A stretch of DNA of 64,000 bases from Edolisoma coerulescens (GCA_013397115.1 VWZW01004026.1:124652-188651), one strand, 5' to 3'. Numbered from the stretch's first letter, positions 50,681 through 63,754 are shown. Program-made: numbers and translations. Notes: generated from the letters alone by a model not told the origin.

Positions 50681-53600
50681 AACCATTCATACCTGTACTT
50701 AGGAGTAACGACTCTGCTAGATTTAGAAACTAAATATAAAAATTACTTCTGCCTTTTTGTAGTGACTACACACGGTACATTAGGAATAATGGTGACAGAC
50801 TTGATATTTCAGGTATTTTGTCCAAGCCACTTCATCTTTTTTGTCATTTTAAGGAACTGGACTTGTCACAGATTATCAGTTTGATTTGCTCCATTGCTTT
50901 TTTCTTCTACCTCAAATGTCTGTTAACAGTCTGTACAACAATTTTAACTTACCGCTCATTAAGTTTATGTCTAACTGAATAAATTATTCCTGAATGAATA
51001 TTAAACTATCCTTTGGATACCTGAATAACCAGGCATATAAAATTAAGCTTAGTGCTTGCAGTGGGTGACTTGATTTAAGGCTTATCTGTATATTTTTACT
51101 TTATAAGTGAACTCTATTTTTGTTTGAAGTCTTGTGTAAAGGTATAGAAAATACTGAACAATGGCAACACCTTTTATGAATTGCTTGAATTAATAACCCA
51201 CCTATTAAAACAATAGCCTTGAATTTTCTGCATTACTTTGACACGTATCTTTAGATATCTTCTAATACAGATTTAAAAAGAAGAGTAAGTTGTTAGAATG
51301 CTGACAACCAAGAACTCAAGAGAAAATTCAACATAATTCCATGTGTCTGTTTGCACATATTTTCACAATAGTGATACATTTTTATAATCAATTCTATAGT
51401 CATTTCATTCTGTCATTCACAGAGAAATTATTTTTCAGGATTTATGTTTATTTCCTTCATGTCCTTTTCACATATTACTTTGCTTTATAAAAAACACCAC
51501 AAAATACAATATAACTGAGTTTGGGCTTTTGTGATGCTTGTTTTGGTTTCTTTTATAGCAGCTCTTCCTCAGGTACTTCAACATCAATGCTCTTAATCCT
51601 TTCCAAAACTCATCTTTACAACACCCATATAAGGCAAAGAATTATTATTATGATTATTCCCATTTTTCTATAACAGAGGAATTATATCAAAGCAAATATA
51701 AGCTCAAATTGTTAAAAGTTTCTAATGATTTTGAACACAAAAGATCTATAGTAGCATTATTCAGTATTTTGTGTTCAGAGCACAGCTTTCAGTATATCAA
51801 AGAGGAGAATACAGTGCATATCTGCAAGTTATTCCACAGGAATCTCAAATTAAATAGCGGCCATCTGTCAAAACTGTTTACATGAGTTGTATTATATCAC
51901 AGATAAATCCCATAGCAGATACTCTGCTTCCCCAAAATTACATGTTTGTGTAATGCAATCCTTTCACACAGAGGCTCCAGTTTCCACAAGAAACTAAATG
52001 AAAGCATCTCTTTCAGTGAAAAACGGGGTTTTTTTCTCAACCCAAATGAGCTGGGAAGATTGACCCTCCTAAGAGAAAAGAGGTATTCTCCTGAGTAATA
52101 TGCAGGGTCTGAAAGGTGCTCTATATAATTTGTGGGGAGCACAGGGGAGCAGAGGGGGAAATGAAACAGAAAAATTTCCTGCAATCTACTGATCTTAAAC
52201 ATATTTTTGAGAAACAATTAGAGATGAGCACTGAATTTCTATTAATTCCAAGAATTATTCTTCCCCTGCTTTTTACACTTCACCAAATACCCATGCTATT
52301 GGCTAATGAAAAACTTATATGCAGAAAAATATCAGACATTTCCATTTTGTGTGAGTTTTCACTTATCTGTAGCTCTTTTAGATGGCCACAGAATTAAGGT
52401 GTTCTCTTTAGATATTTATTCCATGCTTCTCAGATCTACTCAGCCTTCACTAATTTTCATTCCCTCATACTCATACTATCACAGGCATGCAATGAAATAA
52501 CATGACATTGTTCAAAACATGATTTCTGTATGATCATTACAATTGATTTGCCTCCCCTTACTGGAGAAGCTTGACATTTTTTATCAGTGGCTTATAGGTT
52601 CCTGCTTGTTCCAGGCCGACCAGGTTAATAGCAGCGAGCTCTCACGCTTGGAGAGCTTTTCTTTGTCACAGCTCTCAAATCTGAAGAGCAAGTTGCTTAC
52701 TGCAGCTCTTCTAATGCAACAGTTTTTTTTCTCTCTGATCAGAAGGCATCTGGTTCCTGTCTTCCTATTAATTTTGTCACTGATGAATTTCAGATATCTT
52801 AATTCTTGGGGTCTCAGCCTAATATTAAAAATCTGACAGAGTGTGAAACTGTCCAGTCAATACCATTCTCATGTGCTTAATAATTTCTTAGCTCTTGTCT
52901 TTTCTTACAACAGTTTTAAATTAAATTTGTGCTATAATTTGGCATTATAAATTCAATTAATTTGGAAAATATGCAGGGCACATCAAATGCTTTTAAATCG
53001 GTGTTAAAATGCTGTTACTGCTTTATAAAACACCAAATGATTTTCCCCCATCCAAGAAAAGCTATTACTTCAACTCTCATGGTTTTAAAATTATTCTCAT
53101 GGCTGTCATTCTCTGTCCTATAACTGTTACACAAAATCTTATTATATTCATGCTATCGACTTGTTCAATGGGCTTATGCTACTTGCAGCTTGGTTTAATT
53201 TCTGAAGTTATTTATCGGTGGTTAAACCTCTATTGTTCCATCCATGTGAAAGCTGTTTTACAGAGAATGTGGCAACTGTTCACTGTGATTAACGAAGCAA
53301 GCAGGAATACAGAGAGGGTAGGCAAAATAGTGTAATTTCTGAGCTGCAAGTGGGATAGCTGTAGGAGTGTCTACACAAAACCTTGCTTGTTCTGTTATCC
53401 ACTGATATATTTTCTTGTGTGTTTGAACATCAGAGCAGAAGCCAGAAACTTTGGTAAGGTCAAAGGAGAAAAAACAAAGTGGTCTGGAATTAACTGTCAT
53501 AGTACATTAATGATGTTTAGTTTTGATACATTGATCAAGTGTAAATCCAATGAATGGAATAAACTGTTCAAGGACATTGACAAAATAGAACTGATAAAAG

Positions 53601-56232
53601 AGTCTTTGTTACTTGTATTTTTCATATTTTTCTAGCCTTTTTTTGCAGCAAGCGTTTCTTGTTTAATTTTGTTACAACTGTAAAAAAAAAGACTGCTTCT
53701 TTTTTTAATCTGATGAGAAAGAATGCTGTAGCTCATGAGAAGAAAAGTTAAGGAGTATTAAACTGTGAGATGTATATTAAAAAAAAAATTTTTTTAAAAG
53801 TTTTACCAAAAATTACAACATAGGCAGAAACAAAACTTCTTATAAGGAAAAAGTAAAGATATTGTTGAAATCTATTTTTTTTCACAGTGGATAAAAACAA
53901 ACATGCAAGCAAAAAACCTTTAGTTGGAAATAACCCAACTGACTAAATCAAACTTTCAGACTTTATTTTGCGTATTTGTTATTCACTAAATTAAGGGTAA
54001 ATTGAAAGAAAAAAAATTATTTATTTATTCATTTAAAGACAGAATAAATTCATAATTTTATTTATTTGCATAATCCCAATTTTTTTGCATTGCATTTGAG
54101 TTAAAAAATTCCTTGAAAAGCTTCAGTGATTATTTTAAGAGTGAAGGACCTCCCGGGGGTGAATCCGTCTGCTGCACTCTAATGAAGCAGATGACTAGTA
54201 AGATGCTTGTGGCACCAAAAAGCACAAGTATCTCTCAGGTTTATAAGTAAAACGATTGAATAATTTTATTTTGGTGTCCTCCTTAGTGTGCCAATGACAG
54301 CTATGGGAAAGTCATCTGTCATTTATATGGGAACCAAATAATTTTTAGGGCTATTAGAATTGCTCTTTAAAAACAACTCTTCTAAGATATTTTGTTTCTT
54401 GCTGAAGGAGAAGGATGATGTCTGAACCATACTTGCTCTGAGATTTTCCCGAGGACTGCAATGAGACCAATGAGCCACTTGTTTCTTTAATTACCCTGGT
54501 GTACCTATTTGAGAACGGATACAGGATTTCCCTTTCTTCATTTGTCAGTGGCCTCTCCAATCTTCAAAACCTTTTGAAGATGATAGAGCGAGACCTTGTA
54601 AATAAATTGGCCATACTTCTTGGAGTTAACCATGGGGGTCTTGGATGGGTTGAAATCTCTCCACTAACCCCTGGTTCAATTCTCATCTGCATCTAGTCAT
54701 CCTCCTCCTTGAATTCTGCCTCTAGTCACAGATACCTGTGAGATCTTGCCTGCAAAACCTCAGGCAAGGAAGGCACTGTGTATCTCAATCTAGTCTGTGC
54801 CCATAGCCACTAAATCACCATCCTCACTGAGCAGTGGGCTTCCATTTTCCTTAGATGTTTGAAATAATGCAGTGGTAGAAGGTCTTGTTGCCCACACTGT
54901 CACTTGCAAGTCTCAATTTCAGCTGAATTTTGACTTTCCTCATGCCATCACTGCATGACCTGCTTTTAAATTCCTCTTTTATACACTGTCCCTGCTCCTA
55001 GCACCTATAGAAAGCTTCTTGTGTTGTAACTGACTCATGACATTCCTGTCTAGGCAAAGCTGTGCAGAAGGAATGACCTACACTGACTGTCTTACAGCCT
55101 GATATTTCCCAGATGTGAAATACAATGAAGTCATACTACCTTAAAATCTTGTTCCCTGTGTCTTGCCTTTCTTTCTTCACTTTCAAGGACAATTAATTAT
55201 ATAACATGAATTAAATTCAAATTTCATGTCTTGGTTAACTGAAACTGAGAGAGTTATCATTGCCTGTTAAATTTTATAGCCCTTTTCTGTAGGAAATTAC
55301 CCTAAATGAAATAGCAATTAAATGTATGGTAAAATGTTAGGATTAAAGTAGATTTTATAATGGCACACAGAATAGACACTTACCAACAGATACTGCAGCC
55401 CCTAAATGAAACAAACACAGGCTCACTGAAATACTTCTGGAAACCTAAATCTGAATAGTTCTTGTCTTTCTCAAATAAGGCAAAGAGCATCATCTATAGA
55501 AATTACATTGTTCTTGTTGAAAGGCTGACAGACAGACAAAGAGACTAAATTTTCAAAGCAAATACTGTAATCCTATAAATTTAATGTATGTACCATTAAG
55601 GATACATTTCCTACTGCTGATACTCTGCAGGACACTACATCATGTGCTGAAAGTCCATTTCATTGCAGTAATTTGAACTGAATGAAAGTATTAATTTACA
55701 GCATGCAAGTTAATGAAATTTTTTGAAATATTAGTATAGTATGTTTTAAAATTTAAACACCCCATGCAGTTTTGTAGTATCAATGCTTAGATAAAATGTG
55801 CAAAGAAAATCAGAACATCTGCATGCCAAAGCATATTTACTTACGATACAGTTTGAGTGGAGCAGCTTTAACTGTTTGCCAACATTTGCTAGCAAGCTGA
55901 CAGTCCTGGAATGCTGCTACCATTGTATTGAAATCCCAAATACGCGTACCACTAAACAGTGGTACATATTTTTTTGGATTCCAGGGTTGCTCTAGTATCC
56001 CAAATCCCAAATTTGATTTTTTTTCCTATGTGTTGGGACAATTCTTGCTGGTGTGATAAAGATAAAAGAGAAAGAAAAAAAGAAAGAGAAAGCAGTATAA
56101 TTTTGTGAGAAGAATGAAAGAACGTTAATTTTATGGCAACGTACTTTTGTCTTTATATACTTAGGTGATGTTTTCTAAATCAGGTCTTTCAATGGGGGGC
56201 TCTATGGTAAATACATATCCACATGACAACTT
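50681..56232. other. AT-rich unassigned DNA
   Basis: About 5.5 kb without a supported gene. The 97-108-codon frames at 51897-52217 (minus), 52543-52836 and 53009-53335 (plus) lack domains and overlap others on the opposite strand. 54590-55080 is slightly GC-richer and contains a GGTTCAATTCTC word resembling a pol III B box, but no tRNA fold or A box that I can see. 53779-53796 is an A9-T7 junction. Confidence 0.5.
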
Positions 56233-56735
56233 AGAATCATAGGATCATAGAATATCTTGGGTTGGAAGGAACCCACAAGGATCACCGAGTCCAACTCCTA
56301 ATCCTGCACAGGACACCCCAAGAGTCACACCATATCCCTGAGAGCATTATCCAAACACTTCTTCTTGAACTCTGTCAGGCTTGGTGCTGTGACCACTTCC
56401 CTGGGGAGCCTGTTCCAGTGCCCAACCAGCCTCTGAGTGAAAAAACTTGTGCTAATATCCAACCTGAACCCCCCCCGACACAACTTCAGGCCATTCCCTT
56501 GGGTCCTATCACTGGTCACCAGAAGATCAGTGACTGTCCTTCCTCTTCCCCTCATGAGGAAGTTGTAGACTGCAATGTGGTCTCCCCTCAGTATCCTCCA
56601 GGTTGAAGAGACCAATTGACCTCCTAGTATGGGCTCCCCTCAAGACCTTTCATGATCTTCGTAGCCCTACTTTGGATCCTCTCTAATAACTTTATATCCT
56701 TCTACTGTGGCACCCAAAACTCGAGGTGAAGTCAT
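56233..56735 (-). mobile_element. CR1 LINE 3' fragment
   Basis: Minus-strand CR1 remnant. The plus strand starts with the complement of the tail (AGAATCATAGGATCATAGAA at 56233), then TTGGGTTGGAAGGAACCCAC and CACCGAGTCCAACTCC. Next comes CCCTGGGGAGCCTGTTCCAG, whose complement encodes HWNRLPREV. It ends near 56735 in the RT C-terminal part. The 96-codon minus frame (56325-56615) is the decayed ORF2 C-terminus; the plus frame at 56262-56606 is its shadow. Its sequence differs from the copies at 5.4 and 44.6 kb, so it is from another CR1 subfamily. Confidence 0.92.
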
Positions 56736-59040
56736 GTCCATACAAAGTAGAGTGGATCAACTTGAACTATATCAACTAACTGCATGCCTCTTAATATATT
56801 GACATGAACAAATTCTTACCATGACAAACATTACACTTTGCTATAGCTAGAGAAGCAACTGGCCACCAAAAAGTAGGGGTATGCCAAGCTGCATAGTATA
56901 CAAATTGCAGTACCACAGTCACCTAAAGATCACCACAGAATTCAACTGAGATTAAAATCTGACTCCTGCCTCTGAAGAGAAAGAACACTCCCCCTCCATT
57001 AAATTATTTTCTCAACTAAGTGTCTTATTTTGAGAAAAAGGATTGCTACGTTTACCCCAAGGAAAACTTCACAAAGGTTAAAAGAAAAGACAAAAGACTA
57101 TTTTGCCAACAGAGATCTCACTTGTTTTTTGAAGGGTAAACTAGAATGCCAAAAATAGGTAGACACAAACTAGACATGAAATTTGGTCTGGATTCTTTTA
57201 GCTGTTGTTGTTTTTCAATGACAGAATTTTCACTGTTACAGACTCGGAGGAATAATATCAAAAGTAAAGTTGCAGACAATTCCCCCTGTAGTTGGGAATC
57301 TTATTTCTGTTTAAAAGAGATAACTCATGTTCATTTCTAAATTGCACCCAAATACTTTGCTTTAGAACTATACATTAGCTACTGAAACAGGACAGAAGTA
57401 CTCTAGGTAGTAAAATTCAGTTTAAATGCCTTTCTGGTCCCTGATCTTCTGCTGTTTATTTAATTTTCCCTCAAGAATTTCTGAAGTACTTATACTCTTT
57501 ATAAATTAACCTTAATGCTGAGAGAAAACATGATAACCTCATTATTCAAGAGGGCTAAGGACTGAAAAGAACAGAACTTGGACCTGGATACTACTGCTTA
57601 AGTTAGGCAGCACAGCTGAAGGAGTAGTAGGGTCAGGAGAGGGAATTAGAGCAGTAGTAGCAGTAGAGCAGTAGTTCTACACTTGGAGAATCACCTATTG
57701 CATAAATGTGTATGTATAAGAGAATATCACCTTACCATGTAGTTTAGTACTGACAGTGATTTCCAAAACCATTGAATTCTTCATACACAGGACTAGCTTT
57801 CACACAGAACCACTCAAAATTTAGGCATAACTTTGAATATTTGTTAACTAGTTTGATTCTGCCCAGATGTAGCTGATGGTTAGTTAGTCACCTATGGGGA
57901 AGTATGTATGCATAAAAAAGTACGAACTTTTTATAAAATCAGTTTGTGGGCTTCCTATGACACCTCTGGAACAGCTCTTGGCAAACACTGGATGAAGCAA
58001 ATTATGAATATGTTTGGGGTTTTTTCCTCCATATTTTTAATAGATACCTTATAATGAACTGCAGAAATTTGACCGGATTCACAACCGTAAAGGTTATCTG
58101 TATTAAAGTTGTACATGACCTCTCTTCAGTTCCTAAAAATCCACAAAAGCTGTATGTTGGCACTCTGTAGTATTTGATTGTAGAAGTTTGATGGAATATT
58201 TCCCAAGCATGGGATGAGGAGAGTGAAAATTTTAGCATGTACTTTGCTTTTCTATTTTCCTAGTCATTTTGTCTTAAAAATAATGCCTCCCCATGAAAAT
58301 ATTTATTTAAAATAGAAATACTAACACCTGACACCCTTTTTCTGTTTCAGTGTTTTGAGTAACACTCTTTCAGCACTCCATTGCATCCAGCACATCCTCT
58401 TTGTTCCATGAAAAAAAAAAGACAGAATAATTAGCCTGTTATTTTGGCAGGAAAAAGGCTTCTGACAGGCTTGAAAATGCTCTTTACTCAGGAGAATACT
58501 GCCTGCATGTCCCTGTCTCAAGTGATTCAGTTAATTCACTGAAGCATCCAACTTCTGAACTGTTTGAATTTTGTTTATAACTAAGGAGACTAGGTCGGCT
58601 ACTCTAAACAAAATGCTTGTGAACTAATTCTGAGATAAGGTAGAGCTCAGACTAAATTGGAAAATTTTCTAGTCAAGTATTCATATAAAATTGCATTGCT
58701 GTTTTAAATTTCTTTTTCTTTCAATCTTCACTTTTGATCGCCCTCTATGTCTTGAAAATATTGTGCTTTTATCAAAACCATTTTTTATGCTGTCATGCAC
58801 ATTTTCAACACATAAAACCCCAGTTACACAAAATGACAGACAATTAGTTTTTAATCACCTTCAGTGGAAATAGAAATATAAAAAAATGCTCTTGTTTCTG
58901 TTTATCATTATACAGCCAGCAGAGAAATTGTCAAAACAAAAGTAATACTGTGTGAAACACAGTTTTCCCATGCACATAAACTGTTAGTCAGGATTTTGAA
59001 AAGATTTTACAAATTGATATAACAGCAAGTGAGAAATGAA
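56736..59040. other. AT-rich unassigned DNA
   Basis: No gene or repeat recognised. A short run of GTAGTAGCAGTAGAGCAGTAG-like repeats lies near 57650-57673. Confidence 0.5.
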
Positions 59041-59885
59041 GTACTGGAGTCAGTACTCCAGGTGGGGTTCTCACAAGGGCAGAATAGAGGGGGAGAATCA
59101 CCTCCCTTGACCTGCTGGCCACCTTTCTTGTGTTTCAGCCAATTATGCAGTTGATTTTCTTGATCTCACTGTCACTGCTAAGGATATTAAACAGCATCAG
59201 TGCCAAGACAGAGGCCTGAGGGATATCACTTGTCACCAGCTTCCACCTACACATACAGCTGTTGACCACAACTCTCTGGTTGCATCCATTCATTCATCGA
59301 ATTCACTAACCACTGAATAGTCCACCCTTAAGATACATGTCTTTTTAATTTAGAAATAAGGATACTACACAGGACTGTCTTGAAGGCCTCACAGAAGTCT
59401 AGGTAGATAACATGGGTCACTCTTTCCTTGTCAACTGTTGTAGTCACTCCATAATAGCAGGACACCACATTGGTCAGGCACAATTTGTCCTTAGTCTAGC
59501 TGTGTTGGTGGGCTTGGATCACCTCCTTATCTTAAATGTTGCTTAACATTGCTTTCATGAGGGTCTGCTCCATGACCTTCTCAGGCACAGGAGTGAGTCT
59601 TCCAGTTTGTAGTTCACAGGATCTTCCTCAGTCCCCTCTGTAAAAATAGGAATGATATTTCCCTTTTTTCAATCTCCAGTGACATTGCCTGACCACCATG
59701 ACCTTTCAAATATGATGGATAGTGGAAACAACAATAGTTTGGAAGCAACATCAGCCATTTGCCTCGGGATGCATCTCATTAGGCCCCTAGATTTGTGGCT
59801 GTCCAACTTCATGAAGGGGTCCTTAATTTGCTCTTTGCTTACAGTGAGAGGGACATCACTCCCCCAACACCCACCTAGAGGTTCC
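59041..59885 (-). mobile_element. CR1 LINE internal (RT) fragment
   Basis: Minus-strand CR1 lacking both ends. On the plus strand, 59070-59130 carries the GGGGGAGAATCACCTCCCTT and GACCTGCTGGCCAC segment. 59210-59280 holds the GATATCACTTGTCACCAG region (complement of the PQGS-adjacent part), 59380-59420 the GAAGTCTAGGTAGATAAC segment, and 59600-59680 the TTTGTAGTTCACAGGATCTT segment. All are complement-sense landmarks of the RT region in the expected order. Frames are broken. The right part abuts the solo LTR at 59956 with about 70 bases between. Confidence 0.85.
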
Positions 59886-59949
59886 GGGACTGACTTGAAA
59901 GACACAATCATAAATTATATTTGAGCTTTTATTCTGTAGAAAGTTTACA

Positions 59950-59955
59950 GTATAT
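59950..59955. repeat. Target-site duplication GTATAT (left copy)
   Basis: Six bases identical to 60443-60448, directly abutting the TG of the LTR. Six base pairs is typical of class II (alpha/beta-like, ERVK) integration. Confidence 0.8.
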
Positions 59956-60442
59956 TGTTGCATCGTGAATTGCGAGTTCCCACAGCCTCCCTGCAGCCCT
60001 GCCCTCAGTTCACCATTGGTTGTCTGTAATCCCTCCCCTGTTCCATCCTCACTGGCTGGTTCCCTGTTGATCCCTCCCATGTTCCCTTTCCCTATTGGAT
60101 TGTACCCCTCACCCCGCCTCCCTATGTCCAAGTATAAAAATGCCTGTAACTTCCCGGTATGTCATCTCACTGCTTCTGCACGTTCAGAAGATTGAGCTCT
60201 GTGGAATCCAAGCAGCAGATCACTTCTCTTCGCCTTTATCTCTGCTGGCGCGTCTCCCACCAGCCTGGAGGAAGCCACATCGAGTGGAAGCTGCGTTCTC
60301 GACCACTTTCGTGTGTTCCTGCTGTGGCCAGGGCATAGCACACAGACCCTGGGCTTCCTGCATCTAGGCCCACGTGCCCTCCCAAGCAGCCAACCTGGCA
60401 GAGCTGCTGACGGCATTCTGATAAAGTGGCAGCACAGCCACA
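59956..60442 (+). mobile_element. Solo class II-type ERV LTR, 487 bp
   Basis: A complete LTR with the ends TGTTGC...GCCACA (TG...CA, 5 of 6 bases inverted-repeat) and a perfect 6-bp flanking duplication. In plus orientation it carries a compact promoter: inverted CCAAT boxes (ATTGG) at 60015 and 60094, a repeated CCCTCCC motif, a GC box (complement GAGGCGGGG) at 60112-60120 and TATAAAAA at 60133-60140. The start of R is expected near 60165. No AATAAA is present; GATAAA at 60419-60424 is the only candidate poly(A) signal. There is no gag-pol-env sequence on either side, so it is a solo LTR. Intact ends and duplication suggest it is fairly young. The frames at 59856-60536 are chance frames of its GC-rich sequence. 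Confidence 0.85.
60015..60140 (+). promoter_or_regulatory. LTR promoter: CCAAT boxes, repeats, GC box, TATA
   Basis: Inverted CCAAT (ATTGG) at 60015-60019 and 60094-60098; near-identical 17-base words AATCCCTCCCCTGTTCC (60028-60044) and GATCCCTCCCATGTTCC (60069-60085), spaced 41 bases; GC box at 60112-60120; TATAAAAA at 60133. Order and spacing fit a retroviral U3 promoter read on the plus strand. Whether it is active is unknown. Confidence 0.65.
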
Positions 60443-60448
60443 GTATAT
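60443..60448. repeat. Target-site duplication GTATAT (right copy)
   Basis: Exact match to 59950-59955. Confidence 0.8.
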
Positions 60449-63400
60449 GACCAAGGACACAAATTAATTTAAATGAAATGCAGAAAAACTCTTTAGAGAT
60501 GAGCCTTGAAGAGATAAAAGTTGGGAAATTAATCATTGTTATTTGCTTTTAATAGTTTAATTTAAAGGTCAAATTCTACTTACTTTGCTCCTTTAAGGAA
60601 TGTAAGTCATGGCTGCATTTTCTTTCTTCTTGAAATGTATGCTGCATTGCATTGGCAAAGGTGGGAATATGATTCTCTTCTTATTTCAAGACTAAATTAG
60701 CAGTAAGCAGTGGAGTCCAAGAAGGTACCTGGAATGTTCTAGAATTGGTGTAATTCACATGAGAATTGGTGCAAGGACAGTCAAATATACACAGTGGCTT
60801 TTGATAACCTTTTCTTTGTTTATCAATGATTTAATTATACAGTTTGCATGACTCAGGTTCATTGTAGAAATTTAAAAACACTTATTTTATTTAAGGAAAA
60901 ATTTTAGCTCCTCAAAAATTTTTGGTCTCTATTTTTTTTTTTAATTTCTTTGAAGAAGAAGACAGCTGTTTTGTCTTTTTTTTTTTTTAATTAATCCTAG
61001 TGTACCCTTATTTTAAAAAAATACCATAACTGAGATTAAAAATTTAAAAGTATCTACTAATATCTAAATCTATTGAATTTTGAATACCCTGAGAAGACAA
61101 ATCTAATGCAGTGAAACAATTTTTTTTTTTTTTTTGCAGTAATGTTCAACAGGAAACTCATCTTGCTGTGAACTCTGGAGCACATTTTGAATGTTTGTAT
61201 TTTGTAGATAAAATCTTGATTCTGTTGTACTCTCTTGTAAGTCTCAATAGATTTGAGATCTTAATTTCAAATCAGTTTTTCTTATTACATATCAACAAGT
61301 CTGTTTTAATTGTTTAGGTAATTTAATGAATTCAAAGGCTTCATATTTTCTTTTACTTCTTCTCTGCACGCTTCACTCATACCTCATCTATTTGTAGGTA
61401 TTATAACTTAGCAGTTGTTTTTCTGCGTTTGAAAACTAGTTTGTAACACATTTTTGGGGAAGCCAATATCAACATCGAACCGATTTTGAAATATTACGAT
61501 GTTGTGTGATTTTATGAAGCAAGCAAATAACCAAAGTAAGGAACTTCATTAAAACTTCAAAGCAAGTTTTCATTTCGGTGTGGTGGATTTGTTATTGACT
61601 GTAAATATTTCTATGACAGACAGTCATAGAAACAGATTGTCCTTCAAGGAAACAAAAAAACCAAACAAACAAACAAAACCACAAGAAAACTTTGGCATGC
61701 AGGGATTGCTATCAGAAAACCTAGTACTTGTATTCTCTCATTACAAGCAGAAAAGAAAAATGGAGAGTTTATTAGCAAGCAGAAGTATGATAAGGTTGCT
61801 TTAGTTTTCAAAGTTGATTGGCAATTTGTGCACATGGGATTTGCTTTATAAAAATATTTTGTGTTTGAAATGCCCGTTGTTTTTTCTCAATTATTTTTTT
61901 TTCTTTTTTAGCAAATGCAATGCACAAAACTAGAAGATATTTTACTGTGTCACTGCTTTGAATGTGCTACAGGTTTACAAAGAAAAGTTTCTTTTTTTGT
62001 ATAGAATGTACATAACTTCTGGTTAGGGAATTTTTGAGAAGATATTCTCAAACTAGAAATAGTTTCAGTGGTACCCATGTATTGAATATAAATGGAATCC
62101 CTGGAATTCTGTAACATCTGAGTCTGAGATTTGTTGATTCTCTTCCCATTGCCACTTATGCTTTTAAACAGCATTCCTGCACGCACAGAAGTGACTGATA
62201 GAGCAGATATTAAATGTTTATGGAATAATGAATGCAAAAATTGTCAAGATAAATCAAGGATAAGGTGTTTATTAAATGAGAACTCAAGAACTTTTCTGCA
62301 GTTAGAGACTTCCACTGAATGCTGAATATAGCTACATCTCTTCTTATTCATTTTGTGTTTCTATGCCTTGGATGAAGTATTTCAATATGCATTCAGAGAA
62401 GGGGAAGCTGTCAGGCAAATGGAGCAATGTCTTGGCTTCCCTTAACATTTCATTTTTTGAGATTTTGATATTGCTGCTCATCAGAGTGGTTACTGATCAC
62501 TTCTCACCCAAAATCAAGTAATAGATTCCATTGTAGATTTCTGCCCCTTGATACCAACAAGCAGAGAAGTAATTGCTTGTAAGAACCAGATATGAAGTAT
62601 TTCATCCACTGTGCTTTTGAAGTACTTAAATAGAATTTCTACTTCTGTCTAATTTGGTTCCATGCAAGCGCTCTAAGAGATATAAATATTTTTGGATTGA
62701 TTTGTCAGCAGTGTATTTCAGGATTAGGTAAATCTTGTTAAAAAAGCTGGCAATGTAAATCACAGCCTGCATTCTTAAGAAGTTAATCTATGCTAGAACC
62801 CATGTTTTGACAAAGCAACCTATTTCTCGGGGTATCAGTTAAACACACACTAGTCCTTGTTATCAGGGCCATTAGTCTTCATATGCAAAAATTTTTACCT
62901 TAATTAATTTATACTCTCCTTTTTAATTTTGAGAATTATATTTTTTTGACTTTTATTAAATACATGTTGGCAATGAGATATGTGTTTACACCAGTATCAC
63001 CCCAATGACTTTCTTCCAATGACTTTTGTCAATTCTCAAAACAGGCTTGTGAGACAGTAGTTGAGTGTGAGTGTTCAAACTCACCTCATAGACTGAAATA
63101 TACAGTCCCTGATGAAAACTTGTTAGAATTAAGGTGCTAAGGTACTCAATTTCCATCAACCTGTACTGATTAAGGTCACCATTGAAAGGCAGGGGATCTA
63201 AACTTTGTTTTAGAAACCTAGCAATGCTGAAAGGTTCCTAGTGGGAGTCTCTTAATACCCCCAACTCCTGTCAATTTCAGCTCTAGTACTATTTATGTCT
63301 CAACATAAGGATTCGAAAGTTGGAAATCCACCAAAGACACTAGCAGATATCTAAATGTCTCAAAGGAAATGGCTGAGGAAAACATGAAGTATTAAAATGG

Positions 63401-63577
63401 AATTGATTTCTAAAAAATGCCAAAAGCCATTAGAGGGGTCAACTCATTTTCTTAGAGTTAGGTTGAAAAGAGAATGACTGACATTTGATAATGTGGTAAA
63501 AAACAGAGCTCAAGGGTCTCCTGTGGCAGGACAGCTACTAAAGCTACTAATCAACAGTAAGGAGGTCATAAAACACC
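60449..63577. other. AT-rich unassigned DNA
   Basis: No supported gene. T16 at 61120-61135 and an (AAAC)n-like patch at 61651-61682 are the only simple repeats. Frames of 63-95 codons lack domains. Confidence 0.5.
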
Positions 63578-63637
63578 TGTGGGAACACACGGACATTCCT
63601 GACTGGGAGAGTTGTTTGCAGAGAACCCTGATGAGAC

Positions 63638-63643
63638 TTTATT
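63638..63643 (-). promoter_or_regulatory. Poly(A) signal AATAAA of the right-edge LTR
   Basis: GTGTAATAAAGTCTC on the minus strand, about 60 bases before the element's end, as expected for an R/U5 boundary. Confidence 0.55.
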
Positions 63644-63745
63644 ACACGGAAGAATACAAAGAAGAGAGAAGGATAGAAGCACAAAACTTTTGTCTTCCTT
63701 TATTTGTGGGTTTTTGGGGTTTTTTTGACACTACAAGAAGGAGTC

Positions 63746-63754
63746 ATATTTATA
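63746..63754 (-). promoter_or_regulatory. TATA box of the right-edge LTR
   Basis: TATAAATAT on the minus strand, preceded by CCCTTGGG. The first AATAAA lies about 45 bases downstream and the second about 105. Confidence 0.55.

Noticed and set aside
54590..54700. Possible tRNA or tRNA-derived SINE around GGTTCAATTCTC
   Set aside because: Only a B-box-like word is present; I could not find a matching A box at the right distance or a cloverleaf, and there is no A-rich tail or flanking duplication.
59896..60458. GACACA words on both sides as an alternative duplication for the 60-kb element
   Set aside because: The sequence between them does not have TG...CA ends, whereas GTATAT directly abuts TGTTGC and GCCACA, which is the better solution.
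59856..60536. Frames of 74-124 codons on both strands
   Set aside because: They fall within or across the ends of the solo LTR and include promoter elements; not genes.
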